NCBI RefSeq assembly: GCF_026242055.1 | Contig: NZ_JAPJDL010000013.1 | Location: 127,357 to 191,356 of the forward strand | DNA: 64,000 nucleotides | Direction of reading: 5' to 3' | DNA from: Lentzea sp. NEAU-D7 | GTDB taxonomy: Bacteria; Actinomycetota; Actinomycetes; Mycobacteriales; Pseudonocardiaceae | Shown here: in pieces, positions 34,434 through 42,702 of the stretch | How the letters are laid out: every line of letters starts with the position of its first letter | Numbering within the stretch: the stretch's first letter is position 1 | Made by a program: the position numbers and the translations under genes | Notes under the pieces: generated by a model | What the model saw: only the letters and a program-made list of their open reading frames with translations | The model's database searches: none | Told to the model about the DNA's origin: nothing

Positions 34434-35495
34434 TCAGAAGTCGAACTGGTCGATGTTGTCCTTGTTGAACACCGTCGGCGGACCGAGCACGACCTCGCCC
34501 TTGGCGCCCACGGTGTACTCGCCCAGTTCGCCCGCCTTGAACTTCTCGCCCTCGGCACCGGTGATCTGGCCGGACGCGAGCGCCGCGGCGGCGTAGGTGG
34601 CGAGCTGGCCCAGCTTGCTCGGGTCCCACAGCGCGAACGAGCCGGCGGTGCCGTCCTGCACGAACTTGCGCATCTGGTTCGGCGTGCCGAGGCCGGTCAC
34701 CTTGACCTTGCCCTTGTACTCGGACGAGCTGAGGTAGCGCGCGGCCGCCGCGACGCCGACGGTGGTCGGCGAGATGATGCCCTTGAGGTTCGGGTGCGCC
34801 TGCAGCAGGCCCTGGGTCTTCTGGAACGACGTCTGGTCGTCGTCGTTGCCGTACGCGGTCTCCACCAGCTTCATGCCCGCGTACTCGGGCTTCGCGAGCT
34901 CGGTCTTCATGACCTCGATCCACGCGTTCTGGTTGGTGGCGTTGGGAGTCGCCGACAGGATCGCGATCTCCCCGCTCGCGCCGATCGCCTCGGCCATCAG
35001 CTTCACCTGCACGGCGGCGATGTCGTTCGACCGGGCCTGGTTCACGAAGACGTCCCTCGCGTCCGGCGCGGCGTCGGAGTCGAACGTGACGACCTTGAGC
35101 CCTTGTGAACGCGCGGTCTTGAGCGCGGGTGCCACCGCGTTGGCGTCGTTCGCGGAGATCACCAGCGCGTCCTGCTTCTGCTGCGCGGCGGTGTTGATGT
35201 AGGTGACCTGGGAGGAGGCGGCGGCGTCGGACGGCCCGGTCGCCTTGACCTCGGCCTTGATCGCCGTGCCCGCCTGCTCGGAACCCTTCTGCGCCACGGT
35301 GAAGTACGGGTTGTTGACCTGCTTGGGCAGGAACGTGATCTTCAGGCCCTCCTTGAGCGCCGCGCTGGGGTCGCCCTTGGCGGCGTTGGTGGCGCCGCCG
35401 GTCTGGTCACCGGCGCTGTCCTTCGTGGTGCCACCGCAGGCGGTGAGCGCGACGGCCCCGGACATCACCAGGGCGAGCACTAGACGTGTGTTCAT
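34434..35495 (-). CDS. rhaS: rhamnose ABC transporter substrate-binding lipoprotein
   Basis: 353 residues. A lipoprotein signal with lipobox LTAC (MNTRLVLALVMSGAVALTAC) is followed by a type I periplasmic-binding fold of the autoinducer-2/sugar kind: KITFLPKQVNNPYFTVAQKG, DALVISANDANAVAPAL and KVVTFDSDAAPDARDVFVNQA. It captures L-rhamnose outside the membrane and passes it to RhaPQ. Start at 35495 with AAAGG upstream; it overlaps rhaQ by 4 bp. Confidence 0.93.
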   Translation of the reverse strand: MNTRLVLALVMSGAVALTACGGTTKDSAGDQTGGATNAAKGDPSAALKEGLKITFLPKQVNNPYFTVAQKGSEQAGTAIKAEVKATGPSDAAASSQVTYINTAAQQKQDALVISANDANAVAPALKTARSQGLKVVTFDSDAAPDARDVFVNQARSNDIAAVQVKLMAEAIGASGEIAILSATPNATNQNAWIEVMKTELAKPEYAGMKLVETAYGNDDDQTSFQKTQGLLQAHPNLKGIISPTTVGVAAAARYLSSSEYKGKVKVTGLGTPNQMRKFVQDGTAGSFALWDPSKLGQLATYAAAALASGQITGAEGEKFKAGELGEYTVGAKGEVVLGPPTVFNKDNIDQFDF

Positions 35496-36451
35496 GTCGC
35501 GGCCTTTCGTAGGGTTCCGACGCGTCGGGTGATGGACGGGGCGAGCACGCTCACCAGCAGCAGGAGGCCGGTGACGATGGTGAGGACCTCGGTGGAGGTG
35601 TCCTGCAGGATCAGGAGGTTGCGCAGGCCGCCCAGCAGCAGCACGCCCGCGATCACGCCGAAGAGCGATCCCCTGCCGCCGAAGATGGACACGCCGCCGA
35701 GCAGCACGGCGGCGACGACGGCCAGTTCGAGCCCGACGCCGTTGTCCGCGCGGGCGCTGGAGAAGCGGAACGTGTAGACGATGCCCGCGATCGCGGCCAC
35801 GGCCCCGGCGAGCACGAACAGGCTGAGCTTGACGCGCTTGACCCGGATGCCGGAGAAGCGCGCACCCTCCTCGTTGGCGCCGATCGCGTAGACGGACCGG
35901 CCGAACGAGCTGGCGTGCAGGGCGACGCCGAACAGGACGGCGAGGACCGCGGCCAGCGCGACCGGGTACGGGATGCCGGTGCCCGGCACCGGGGTGGTGC
36001 CGAACGACGTGTAGCTCGCCGGGAAGTCGGCGACCGCCGTGTCGCCCAGCACCACCAGCGCGAGGCCGCGGTAGAGCGCGAGCGTGCCGATGGTGACGGC
36101 GAGCGAGGGCAGGCCGAGCCTCGTGACCAGCAGGCCGTTCACCGCTCCGCACAGCGCGCCCGCGACGACCACCGTCGGCAGGATCGTCTCCAGCGGCCAG
36201 CCGGCGTTCCACAGCCAGCCGATCAGCGCGCTGGACAGGCCCAGCACCGACGCCACGGACAGGTCGATCTCGCCCGCGACGATCACCAGCGTGAGCGGGA
36301 GGGCGATCAGCGCGATCTCGCCGATGTCGAGGCCGAGGTAGAAGAGGTTGCCACCGGACAGGAACGAGCCGTCGGTGCCGACCTGGCCGGTGAGCGCGAC
36401 CACGACGAGCAGGAACACCAGCGCGGTCTCCCACCGCAGGAGGTTACGCAT
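35492..36451 (-). CDS. rhaQ: rhamnose ABC transporter permease
   Basis: 319 residues, nearly all hydrophobic, with some eight to ten membrane segments of the ribose/rhamnose permease family. The conserved family motif appears as GEIDLSVASVLGLSSALIG, and the cytoplasmic coupling loop is near YAIGANEEGARFSGI. It forms the channel with RhaP. The start overlaps the rhaP stop by 8 bp and an AGGAGG-like site precedes the ATG at 36451. Confidence 0.93.
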   Translation of the reverse strand: MRNLLRWETALVFLLVVVALTGQVGTDGSFLSGGNLFYLGLDIGEIALIALPLTLVIVAGEIDLSVASVLGLSSALIGWLWNAGWPLETILPTVVVAGALCGAVNGLLVTRLGLPSLAVTIGTLALYRGLALVVLGDTAVADFPASYTSFGTTPVPGTGIPYPVALAAVLAVLFGVALHASSFGRSVYAIGANEEGARFSGIRVKRVKLSLFVLAGAVAAIAGIVYTFRFSSARADNGVGLELAVVAAVLLGGVSIFGGRGSLFGVIAGVLLLGGLRNLLILQDTSTEVLTIVTGLLLLVSVLAPSITRRVGTLRKAAT

Positions 36452-37490
36452 GGCTGGTCCCTTCGGAGGTGCGCAGGGCTTTGGCCAGTCGCAGTGCCAG
36501 GAGCCGGTCGACGGTGATCGCGCTGAGCAGGAGCGCGCCCGCGATCGCCTGCTGCCAGAACGCGGGGATCTGCAGCACCACCAGGCAGCTCGTGATCGTG
36601 CCCAGCAGGAGCGCGCCGAGCGCGGCCCCGGTCACCGTGCCGGATCCGCCGAAGATCGCGACGCCGCCGACGACCACCGCGGCGACGACCTGGAGTTCGA
36701 GGCCGGTGCCCGCGGCCGCGTCGACGGTGCCGTAGCGGGCCACCCACAGCGCGCCCGCCAGTCCGGCGATCAGCCCGGAGAGCACGAACGTCGTGAGCGT
36801 GCGCTTCGCGACCGGGATGCCCGCGAGAGTCGCGGCCTCCGGGTTCGAGCCGATCGCGTAGAGCTCACGGCCGGACCGGTACGAGCGCAGGTACACGCCG
36901 GCGACCACGATCACCACGACGGCGACCAGCACGAGTACCGGGACGCCGAGGACGCGGCTGCTGCCGAGGTCCAGCAGGGCGTCGGGGAGGTTGGCGGCGT
37001 TGATCTGTTCGCCCTGTGCCAGCGCGTAGTCGATGCCCCGGAACACGTACAGCGTGCCGAGGGTGACGACGAGGCTGGGGACGTTGCCCAGCGCCACCAG
37101 CAGTCCGTTGAGGAACCCGCAGGCGAGGCCGACCGCGACGCCGAAGCCGATGCCCAGCAGGAGCGGGGTGCCGGGGTTGTCGGCGAAGTGCTGGGCGGTG
37201 AGGAAGGCGGACAGGCCGAGGACCGAGCCGACCGACAGGTCGACGTTGCGGGTGATGACGACGAGGGTCTGGCCCACGGCGAGAAGAGCGACGATCGAGG
37301 CGTTGAGGAGGAGGTCGCGGAGGCTTTGCGGCTGGACGAACCTCGGGTTGACGATCGCGGTGGGGAGGACGACGAGGGCCAGCGCCACCACGATGCCGAG
37401 CTCGCGCACCCGGCCGACGCGGCTGGTGAGACGGCGGGCGGCGGTGCGCCGGGCCGGTGGGGTGACGGCGGGGGTGAGCTGGGTGGTCAT
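36444..37490 (-). CDS. rhaP: rhamnose ABC transporter permease
   Basis: 348 residues. The ATG at 37490 overlaps the rhaT stop (ATGA); a longer open frame to 37886 lies inside rhaT and is not used. A short polar N-terminus leads into multiple membrane segments with the family motif RNVDLSVGSVLGLSAFL and loop YAIGSNPEAATLAGI. It is paralogous to RhaQ and pairs with it in the membrane. Confidence 0.93.
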   Translation of the reverse strand: MTTQLTPAVTPPARRTAARRLTSRVGRVRELGIVVALALVVLPTAIVNPRFVQPQSLRDLLLNASIVALLAVGQTLVVITRNVDLSVGSVLGLSAFLTAQHFADNPGTPLLLGIGFGVAVGLACGFLNGLLVALGNVPSLVVTLGTLYVFRGIDYALAQGEQINAANLPDALLDLGSSRVLGVPVLVLVAVVVIVVAGVYLRSYRSGRELYAIGSNPEAATLAGIPVAKRTLTTFVLSGLIAGLAGALWVARYGTVDAAAGTGLELQVVAAVVVGGVAIFGGSGTVTGAALGALLLGTITSCLVVLQIPAFWQQAIAGALLLSAITVDRLLALRLAKALRTSEGTSHA

Positions 37491-38989
37491 GGCGCCACCG
37501 CCTGTCCCGCGGCCGCCATCGCCACCCGTTCCTCCGTCGCCTCGGCCCGCGACAGCTCCTCGACCAGCCGGCCCTCGTGCATCACCAGCACGCGGTCGGC
37601 CATGCCGAGCACCTCCGGCAGTTCCGACGAGATCATCAGCACCGCCACGCCCTGCCCGGCCAGTTCGGACAGCAGCCGGTGCACCTCGGCCTTGGTGCCG
37701 ACGTCGATGCCGCGTGTGGGTTCGTCGACGATCAGCACGGAGGGGGTGCGCGCCAGCCACTTCGCCAGCACGACCTTCTGCTGGTTGCCGCCGGACAGCA
37801 CGCCGACCGGGTCGCTCAGCTTCGAGAACTTCAGCCGCAGCTTCACCGCCCAGTCCTGGGCGAGAGCACGTTCGGAGCGCCGGCACAGCAGCCCGAACGT
37901 CGACAGCCGGCCCAGCGAGGCCAGCGCGGCGTTGCGTTCGATGGACGCGTCCATCACGAGTCCCTGCTGACGGCGGTCCTCCGGCACGAACCCGATGCCC
38001 GCCGCCATCGCGGCGGTGGGGGAGCCGTACTTCAGCCGCTTTCCGCCCACGTGCACGGAACCGGCGTCGGGACGGTCGATGCCGAAGACCGCCCGCGCCA
38101 CCTCGCTGCGTCCGGCGCCGACCAGGCCGGACAGGGCGACGATCTCGCCCGCGCGGACGTCGAACGACACGTCGGTGAACACGCCCTCGCGGGTCAGCCG
38201 CTGTACCGAGAGCAGCACGTCACCCGCTGTCGTGTCCTGCTTGGGGAAGAGCTGCGACAGCTCGCGGCCGACCATCCGGCGCACCAAGGAGTCCGGTGTC
38301 TCACCGGAGAGCTCGCCGGACCACACGAACTCGCCGTCCCGCAGCACGGTGGCGCGCTGGCACAGCTCGAACACCTCGCCCAGCCGGTGCGAGACGAACA
38401 GCACGGCGGCGTCCTGTTCGCGCAACGCGCGCACCACACCGAAGAGCCGCTGGACCTCGTGCTCGGACAGGGCCGCGGTCGGTTCGTCCATGACGATCAC
38501 GCGGGCGTCGAACGACAACGCCTTGGCGATCTCGACGAGCTGCTGGTCCGCGATGGACAGTCCGCGTGCCGGGCGTGCCGGGTCGAGCTTCACCCCCAGG
38601 CGCGAGAACAACTCCGAGGTGCGGGCGTGCATCTCGGTGACGTCGATGCGACGGCCGAACCCGAGTGGCTGACGGCCCATGAACACGTTCTCGGCCACCG
38701 ACAGGTCGCCGAACAGCGTCGGCTCCTGGTAGATGATCGCGATGCCCGCCGCCAGGGCGTCGGCGGGGCCGGAGAACCGCCGCGCGGCGCCGTCGACCAG
38801 CACCTGGCCCGCGTCCGGGCGGTGGACCCCGGCCAGTGTCTTGATCAGCGTCGACTTGCCGGCGCCGTTCTCCCCGAGCAGCGCGTGGGCCTCGCCGGGC
38901 AGCAGCCGCAACGACACCCCGGACAACGCGCGGACCGCGCCGAAGGACTTGCTCACCTCGTCCAGTGCCACCACGGGAGGTCGGTCCAC
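37487..38989 (-). CDS. rhaT: rhamnose ABC transporter ATP-binding protein, two cassettes
   Basis: About 500 residues. The GTG at 38989 is chosen because GAGGAG lies six bases upstream; an ATG at 38995 directly abuts that site. The first cassette has Walker A GENGAGKS, signature LSIADQQ and Walker B VIVMDEPTA. The second has a degenerate Walker A (GLVGAGRS), signature LSGGNQQKV and Walker B LIVDEPTRG, as usual in sugar importers of the RbsA/RhaT type. It powers rhamnose uptake and leads the eight-gene operon. Its leader carries a LacI-type operator between promoter and ribosome site. Confidence 0.94.
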   Translation of the reverse strand: MDRPPVVALDEVSKSFGAVRALSGVSLRLLPGEAHALLGENGAGKSTLIKTLAGVHRPDAGQVLVDGAARRFSGPADALAAGIAIIYQEPTLFGDLSVAENVFMGRQPLGFGRRIDVTEMHARTSELFSRLGVKLDPARPARGLSIADQQLVEIAKALSFDARVIVMDEPTAALSEHEVQRLFGVVRALREQDAAVLFVSHRLGEVFELCQRATVLRDGEFVWSGELSGETPDSLVRRMVGRELSQLFPKQDTTAGDVLLSVQRLTREGVFTDVSFDVRAGEIVALSGLVGAGRSEVARAVFGIDRPDAGSVHVGGKRLKYGSPTAAMAAGIGFVPEDRRQQGLVMDASIERNAALASLGRLSTFGLLCRRSERALAQDWAVKLRLKFSKLSDPVGVLSGGNQQKVVLAKWLARTPSVLIVDEPTRGIDVGTKAEVHRLLSELAGQGVAVLMISSELPEVLGMADRVLVMHEGRLVEELSRAEATEERVAMAAAGQAVAP

Positions 38990-39005
38990 GTCCATCTCCT
39001 CGATG

Positions 39006-39019
39006 TTGAAACGTTTTAA
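39006..39019. promoter_or_regulatory. LacI-type operator at rhaT
   Basis: Read on the minus strand, TTAAAACGTTTCAA, one base from the consensus TTGAAACGTTTCAA. It lies between the predicted transcription start and the ribosome site of rhaT, so repressor binding would block elongation or initiation. Confidence 0.85.
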
Positions 39020-39035
39020 CGCCTGAGTTACGAGC

Positions 39036-39064
39036 ACTCTGGGTGTGTTACGTCACGATGTCAA
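39036..39064 (-). promoter_or_regulatory. candidate rhaT promoter
   Basis: On the minus strand TTGACA (39064-39059), a 17-bp spacer and CAGAGT (39041-39036). Transcription would begin near 39029, placing the operator at about +10 to +24. Confidence 0.55.
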
Positions 39065-39084
39065 GGGTCGCGAGGTACGATTCG

Positions 39085-39098
39085 TTGTCACGTTTCAA
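39085..39098. promoter_or_regulatory. LacI-type operator before the rhamnose repressor gene
   Basis: TTGTCACGTTTCAA keeps the ACGT centre and outer arms of the consensus, with two changed bases in the left half. It ends 15 bp before the repressor GTG, consistent with autoregulation. Confidence 0.65.
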
Positions 39099-39112
39099 CA
39101 AAGGAGCCGCCG

Positions 39113-40126
39113 GTGAAGCCGTCAGTGGGCATCCGCGACGTCGCGCAGCACGCCGGCGTGTCCAACGCGACCGTCTCGAACGTGCTGAACCGGCCCGACG
39201 TCGTCGCTCCCGCCACGCGGCAACGGGTGCTCGCCGCCATCGAGGAGCTCGGCTTCGTGCGCAACGAGTCCGCGCGCCAGCTGCGCGCGGGCAGCAGCCG
39301 GGTGATCGCCTACGTCGTGCTGGACGCGGCGAACCCGTTCTTCACGGACGTGGCGCGCGGCGTCGAGGACGCGGCGAGGGAAGCGGGTCTCGCGCTGTTC
39401 CTGTGCAACAGCGCCTCGGACGGCGGCCGCGAACGCGAGTACCTGGAACTGCTGCACGAGCAACGCGTCGAGGGCATCCTGATCACGCCGGTCGACGCGG
39501 CGAGCGCGCGGATCGCCGAGCGCGGCACGCCCGTCGTGCTGGTCGACCGCGAGGCGACGGACGGGACGCGCTGCTCGGTGGCCGTGGACGACGTGCTCGG
39601 CGGCGAACTGGCGGTCACGCACCTCATCGAGAACGGGCACACCCGCATCGCGATGATCGGCGGCCCGTTGTCCATCCAGCAGGTGCGCGACCGGCGCGAG
39701 GGCGCGATGAGAGCGCTGACGAACGCCGGCCTGCCCGCGGACGCGCTCACGTTCCTCGAGACCAGGAGCCTGCAGGTGGCGGAAGGCCGGGGTGCGGGGG
39801 AGCGGCTGGTGGGCCTGCCCGCCTCGCGCCGCCCCACAGCGGCGTTCTGCGCCAACGACCTGCTCGCGCTCGGCCTGCTGCAGTCGATGACGCAGCAGGG
39901 CCTGCGCGTGCCGGACGACCTGGCCGTCGTGGGCTACGACGACATCGAGTTCGCCGCGGCGGCCGCCGTGCCGCTGACGTCGGTGCGCCAGCCGCGCGAG
40001 CAGCTGGGACGCACCGCCGCCCAGCTGCTGCTGACGGAGAACGAGCCGGACCACGAGCACCGGCACGTGAAGTTCCAGCCGGAGCTCGTGGTCCGGGCGT
40101 CCACCGCGATCAAAAGGCGGCCCTGA
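39113..40126 (+). CDS. LacI-family rhamnose operon repressor
   Basis: 337 residues; GTG start with AAAGGAG upstream. Residues 1-60 hold the LacI helix-turn-helix and hinge: VGIRDVAQHAGVSNATVSNVLN, then VLAAIEELGFVRNESARQLR. The rest is a periplasmic-binding-like effector domain (VIAYVVLDAANPFFTDVARG, DDLAVVGYDDIEFA, LTSVRQPREQLG). It is divergent from rhaT, and operators flank both starts, so it most likely represses the rhamnose operon and itself and is released by L-rhamnose or an early metabolite. Matching operators elsewhere suggest it also controls the GH78, PL11 and GH95 genes. Confidence 0.92.
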   Translation: MKPSVGIRDVAQHAGVSNATVSNVLNRPDVVAPATRQRVLAAIEELGFVRNESARQLRAGSSRVIAYVVLDAANPFFTDVARGVEDAAREAGLALFLCNSASDGGREREYLELLHEQRVEGILITPVDAASARIAERGTPVVLVDREATDGTRCSVAVDDVLGGELAVTHLIENGHTRIAMIGGPLSIQQVRDRREGAMRALTNAGLPADALTFLETRSLQVAEGRGAGERLVGLPASRRPTAAFCANDLLALGLLQSMTQQGLRVPDDLAVVGYDDIEFAAAAAVPLTSVRQPREQLGRTAAQLLLTENEPDHEHRHVKFQPELVVRASTAIKRRP

Positions 40127-40132
40127 ACCGCG

Positions 40133-40552
40133 CTATCGGACGAGCAGGATTTCCCTGTCGCTTTCGACGGTGCGCGAACCTTCCGGCGGGAGGTAGACGT
40201 TCAGCGACGCGGAGGTGAATGCGACGCCGGGCCGGAACGCTTTCGTGCGCGCCACCACGGTCACGTTCATCCTGTGGTGATCGCCGGTGCACGGAACGTT
40301 CGCCGTGTACTTGTCGCCGATCGCGAGCTCGCCGCGCACGTTCTGCGTGACCTGCACCCACAACGAGCCGGTGGCACCGTTCTGGCACATCACCCGCACC
40401 GGCACGACGACCGCGACGCCCCGCGCCTGCAGCTCGGCCTGCGACTGGACGGACATCGCGGCCTCCACCGGCGCCGCCGACGCCGGCAATGCGGTGGCCA
40501 ATGTAGCGGCCGCGGTCAGCACGAACGCCGAAATTGCACGCACGATTTTCAC
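40133..40552 (-). CDS. small secreted protein, unknown function
   Basis: 139 residues with a clear signal peptide (MKIVRAISAFVLTAAATLATALPASA). The mature part of about 113 residues is predicted from its alternating pattern to be a beta-sandwich, with one Cys pair (VMCQNGATG and NVPCTGD) that could form a disulfide. I recognise no family. It is convergent with the rhamnose repressor gene, 7 bp away, and lies upstream of nothing obvious; its start is 57 bp from the end of the protease gene on the same strand, so it may be its downstream partner. Confidence 0.7.
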   Translation of the reverse strand: MKIVRAISAFVLTAAATLATALPASAAPVEAAMSVQSQAELQARGVAVVVPVRVMCQNGATGSLWVQVTQNVRGELAIGDKYTANVPCTGDHHRMNVTVVARTKAFRPGVAFTSASLNVYLPPEGSRTVESDREILLVR

Positions 40553-40609
40553 CTCGTTCTCGTGGAAAGAGCGGAATGCGGCCGCAAGCCGACATTAGTC
40601 ACGAGGTGT

Positions 40610-41413
40610 TCAACGGTGCGAGGGGCCATTGATCGTCGCGCGAATCCATTGCGCGTGCGCCGGCACGTTCGTGTACAGGCCGGGGCCGTTCGCGCAAAGG
40701 ACGTCCGTGTCACCAGGGCCCAGCGTCGTGCCGATCAGCTCCCACCGGCCGTGCTTGCCGCGCTGGACCTGCGGGCCGCCCGAGTCGCCGACGCACGCCA
40801 TCGCGCCCGTCCTCCGGCTGACCGTGCACAACCGCGTCGCGTCGGCGAAGCCCGGCGCGCATTCGGACTCCGCGCCGCGCCGCGCGTCGAGCTGCTGGAG
40901 TCGTTCGGCGAACACGGTCTCGGTGATGTCGATCGTGTCCACCGTGGTGCCGAACCCGAGCAGCCGGGTCGGTGTTCCCACCGGGCCTGGCCTGGCGGCC
41001 ACGCGGATCGGCCGTTCCCGCACCGGGCGGTCGAGCCGGACCAGCGCGATGTCGTGCTGGTTGGGCTGCCCGAGCCGGTAGCCCGGATGCCGCACCACGC
41101 GGTCGATGGCGCGCACGGTGCCACCGGACGTCCTGCGGTCGCTGCCGATCCGGACCGTCCCGTCCGGCACCGCTCCCGTCCCCTCGGGGTCGACGCAGTG
41201 CGCGGCCGTCACGACCCACCGGGGGTGGATCAGCGACGCCCCGCACACGCCCTTCGCGCCTCCCGCGGCGGGCACGGTCTCCGGGATCGACGCCATGAAC
41301 TCGTAGCGCTCGGTGGAGTTGTCACCGTTGACGACGGCACCCGCGGTTCCCGTCATCGCCATGGCGCACAGGGCACCTGTCGCAAGGACGAGGGCCGGTT
41401 TCAAGCTGGGCAT
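40610..41413 (-). CDS. secreted trypsin-like serine protease (S1 family)
   Basis: 267 residues from the ATG at 41413 (GAGAAG upstream); an ATG eight codons earlier is less likely. The signal peptide ends near GTAGA-VVNG, and VVNG resembles a mature trypsin N-terminus. The catalytic triad is intact: H72 (VVTAAHC), D121 (QHDIALVRL) and S211 (CVGDSGGP). Several Cys are placed for S1 disulfides. It probably degrades extracellular protein. The Ser/Thr kinase gene is divergent, with a palindrome between the two. Confidence 0.9.
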   Translation of the reverse strand: MPSLKPALVLATGALCAMAMTGTAGAVVNGDNSTERYEFMASIPETVPAAGGAKGVCGASLIHPRWVVTAAHCVDPEGTGAVPDGTVRIGSDRRTSGGTVRAIDRVVRHPGYRLGQPNQHDIALVRLDRPVRERPIRVAARPGPVGTPTRLLGFGTTVDTIDITETVFAERLQQLDARRGAESECAPGFADATRLCTVSRRTGAMACVGDSGGPQVQRGKHGRWELIGTTLGPGDTDVLCANGPGLYTNVPAHAQWIRATINGPSHR

Positions 41414-41499
41414 GATCTTCTCTCGTTCGCCGGACATCTGTCCTGATCAGGATGGCCGTGCGGCGCGGATCGATCGATCGAGCCTGCTGGTGTTCCGAG

Positions 41500-41515
41500 G
41501 TGGAGCCTGCTCCAC
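41500..41515. promoter_or_regulatory. inverted repeat between protease and kinase genes
   Basis: GTGGAGCCTGCTCCAC: two perfect 7-bp arms around CT, in the 166-bp divergent region. A GATC repeat (GATCGATCGATCGAG, 41468-41482) lies just before it. It could be an operator or a small hairpin in the kinase leader. Confidence 0.4.
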
Positions 41516-41579
41516 GGTTGGATCACCGATCGGGTGGGCACCCCTGAGCGGTCCCGCCCGGAACGGAAAGGCCGCGCCC

Positions 41580-42695
41580 ATGTCGAACACGAGTCTCCTC
41601 GCCGACCGTTACCGGCTGGGTGAGGTGCTCGGCACCGGCGGGGTCGCGCAGGTGCGCCGGGCACGGGACGTGCTGCTGGCCCGTGACGTCGCGGTCAAGC
41701 TGTTCCGGCCGGGCGAGGACCTCGCGGACGCACGCCGGATCGACAACGAGATCTGCGCGCTCGCGGGCCTGTCCCATCCCGGCCTGGTCACGGTCTACGA
41801 CGCGGATCCGGGCGGCGAGACGCCGTACGTGGTGCTGGAGCTGATCGAGGGCCGGACGCTGCGCGACCGCGTCGCGGACGGGCCGATGGCCGTCGAGGAC
41901 GTGCGCCGCGTCGGTGCGGCCCTGGCCGACGCACTGGCCCACGTGCACGCCCGTGGTTTCGTCCACCGCGACGTCAAGCCGTCCAACGTGCTGCTCGACG
42001 ACGACGAGATCCCCCGCCTCTCCGACTTCGGCCTGGTCAGCATGGTGGGCGGCAGCGGTATCACGAAGACGGACCAGGTTGTCGGCACGGCCGCCTACCT
42101 CGCCCCGGAACAGGTGCGAGGTCAGGAGGTCACCGCCGCGGCCGACGTGTACGCGCTGGGACTGGTGCTGCTGGAGTGCCTGACCGGGCACCGCGAGTAC
42201 GAGGGCTCGGAGGTCGAGGCCGCCGTCGCCCGCCTGCACCGGCCGCCCGCGATGCCGGACGGACTGCCGTTCGACCTCGTGCGGCTGCTGTCCAGGATGA
42301 CGGCACTGAGCGCGGCCCGTCGCCCGACGGCGCGCGAGTGCGCCGAGGCACTGCGCTCTCCGGTGGCGGACCCGCCGACTCTCGTCGTGGCCCAGCCACC
42401 CCGGTCACGAGGACTGCTCGCGGCCGCGGCGGCCGTGGTGCTGATCTCGGCCGTCGGCACGGGCCTCAGCACGTGGAACAGCGTCACCTCGACGGGGTCG
42501 GAGCCGCCGGCCACGAACGCGCCGGCGTCCAACCCCGCGCGCCAGGCGGAGTTCGCTCCCACACCCGTCGTGGTGCAGCCGACCGCTCCGGTCGTCGCAC
42601 CGGCACCGGTCGAGGTCGTGGACAGGGGCACTCCGGCCGGACCGGGCGGCAAGGCCAAGTCCGGCAAGGGGAAGGACAAGAAGGGCGGGGCCTGA
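41580..42695 (+). CDS. PknB-type Ser/Thr protein kinase with one membrane segment
   Basis: 371 residues; ATG at 41580 with a GGAAAGG-like site upstream. The kinase domain (about 10-270) has the Gly loop GTGGVAQV, VAVKLF lysine, catalytic loop HRDVKPSNVLL, DFG (LSDFGLVS) and APEQ. A membrane helix (GLLAAAAAVVLISAVGTGL) follows at about 280-300, then a Pro/Ala/Val-rich external tail ending in a Lys/Gly run. PASTA repeats, usual in PknB, are absent, so the signal it senses is unclear. It is divergent from a secreted protease. Confidence 0.9.
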   Translation: MSNTSLLADRYRLGEVLGTGGVAQVRRARDVLLARDVAVKLFRPGEDLADARRIDNEICALAGLSHPGLVTVYDADPGGETPYVVLELIEGRTLRDRVADGPMAVEDVRRVGAALADALAHVHARGFVHRDVKPSNVLLDDDEIPRLSDFGLVSMVGGSGITKTDQVVGTAAYLAPEQVRGQEVTAAADVYALGLVLLECLTGHREYEGSEVEAAVARLHRPPAMPDGLPFDLVRLLSRMTALSAARRPTARECAEALRSPVADPPTLVVAQPPRSRGLLAAAAAVVLISAVGTGLSTWNSVTSTGSEPPATNAPASNPARQAEFAPTPVVVQPTAPVVAPAPVEVVDRGTPAGPGGKAKSGKGKDKKGGA

Positions 42696-42702
42696 CGCCC
42701 CG

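Noticed and set aside
35496..36434. Upstream extension of the rhaS frame
   Set aside because: It overlaps rhaQ in another frame and lacks sense; the lipobox start at 35495 is clear.
41468..41482. GATC tetranucleotide run as a possible origin or SeqA-like site
   Set aside because: Only three units, no DnaA boxes or replication genes nearby, and actinomycetes lack the Dam/SeqA system.
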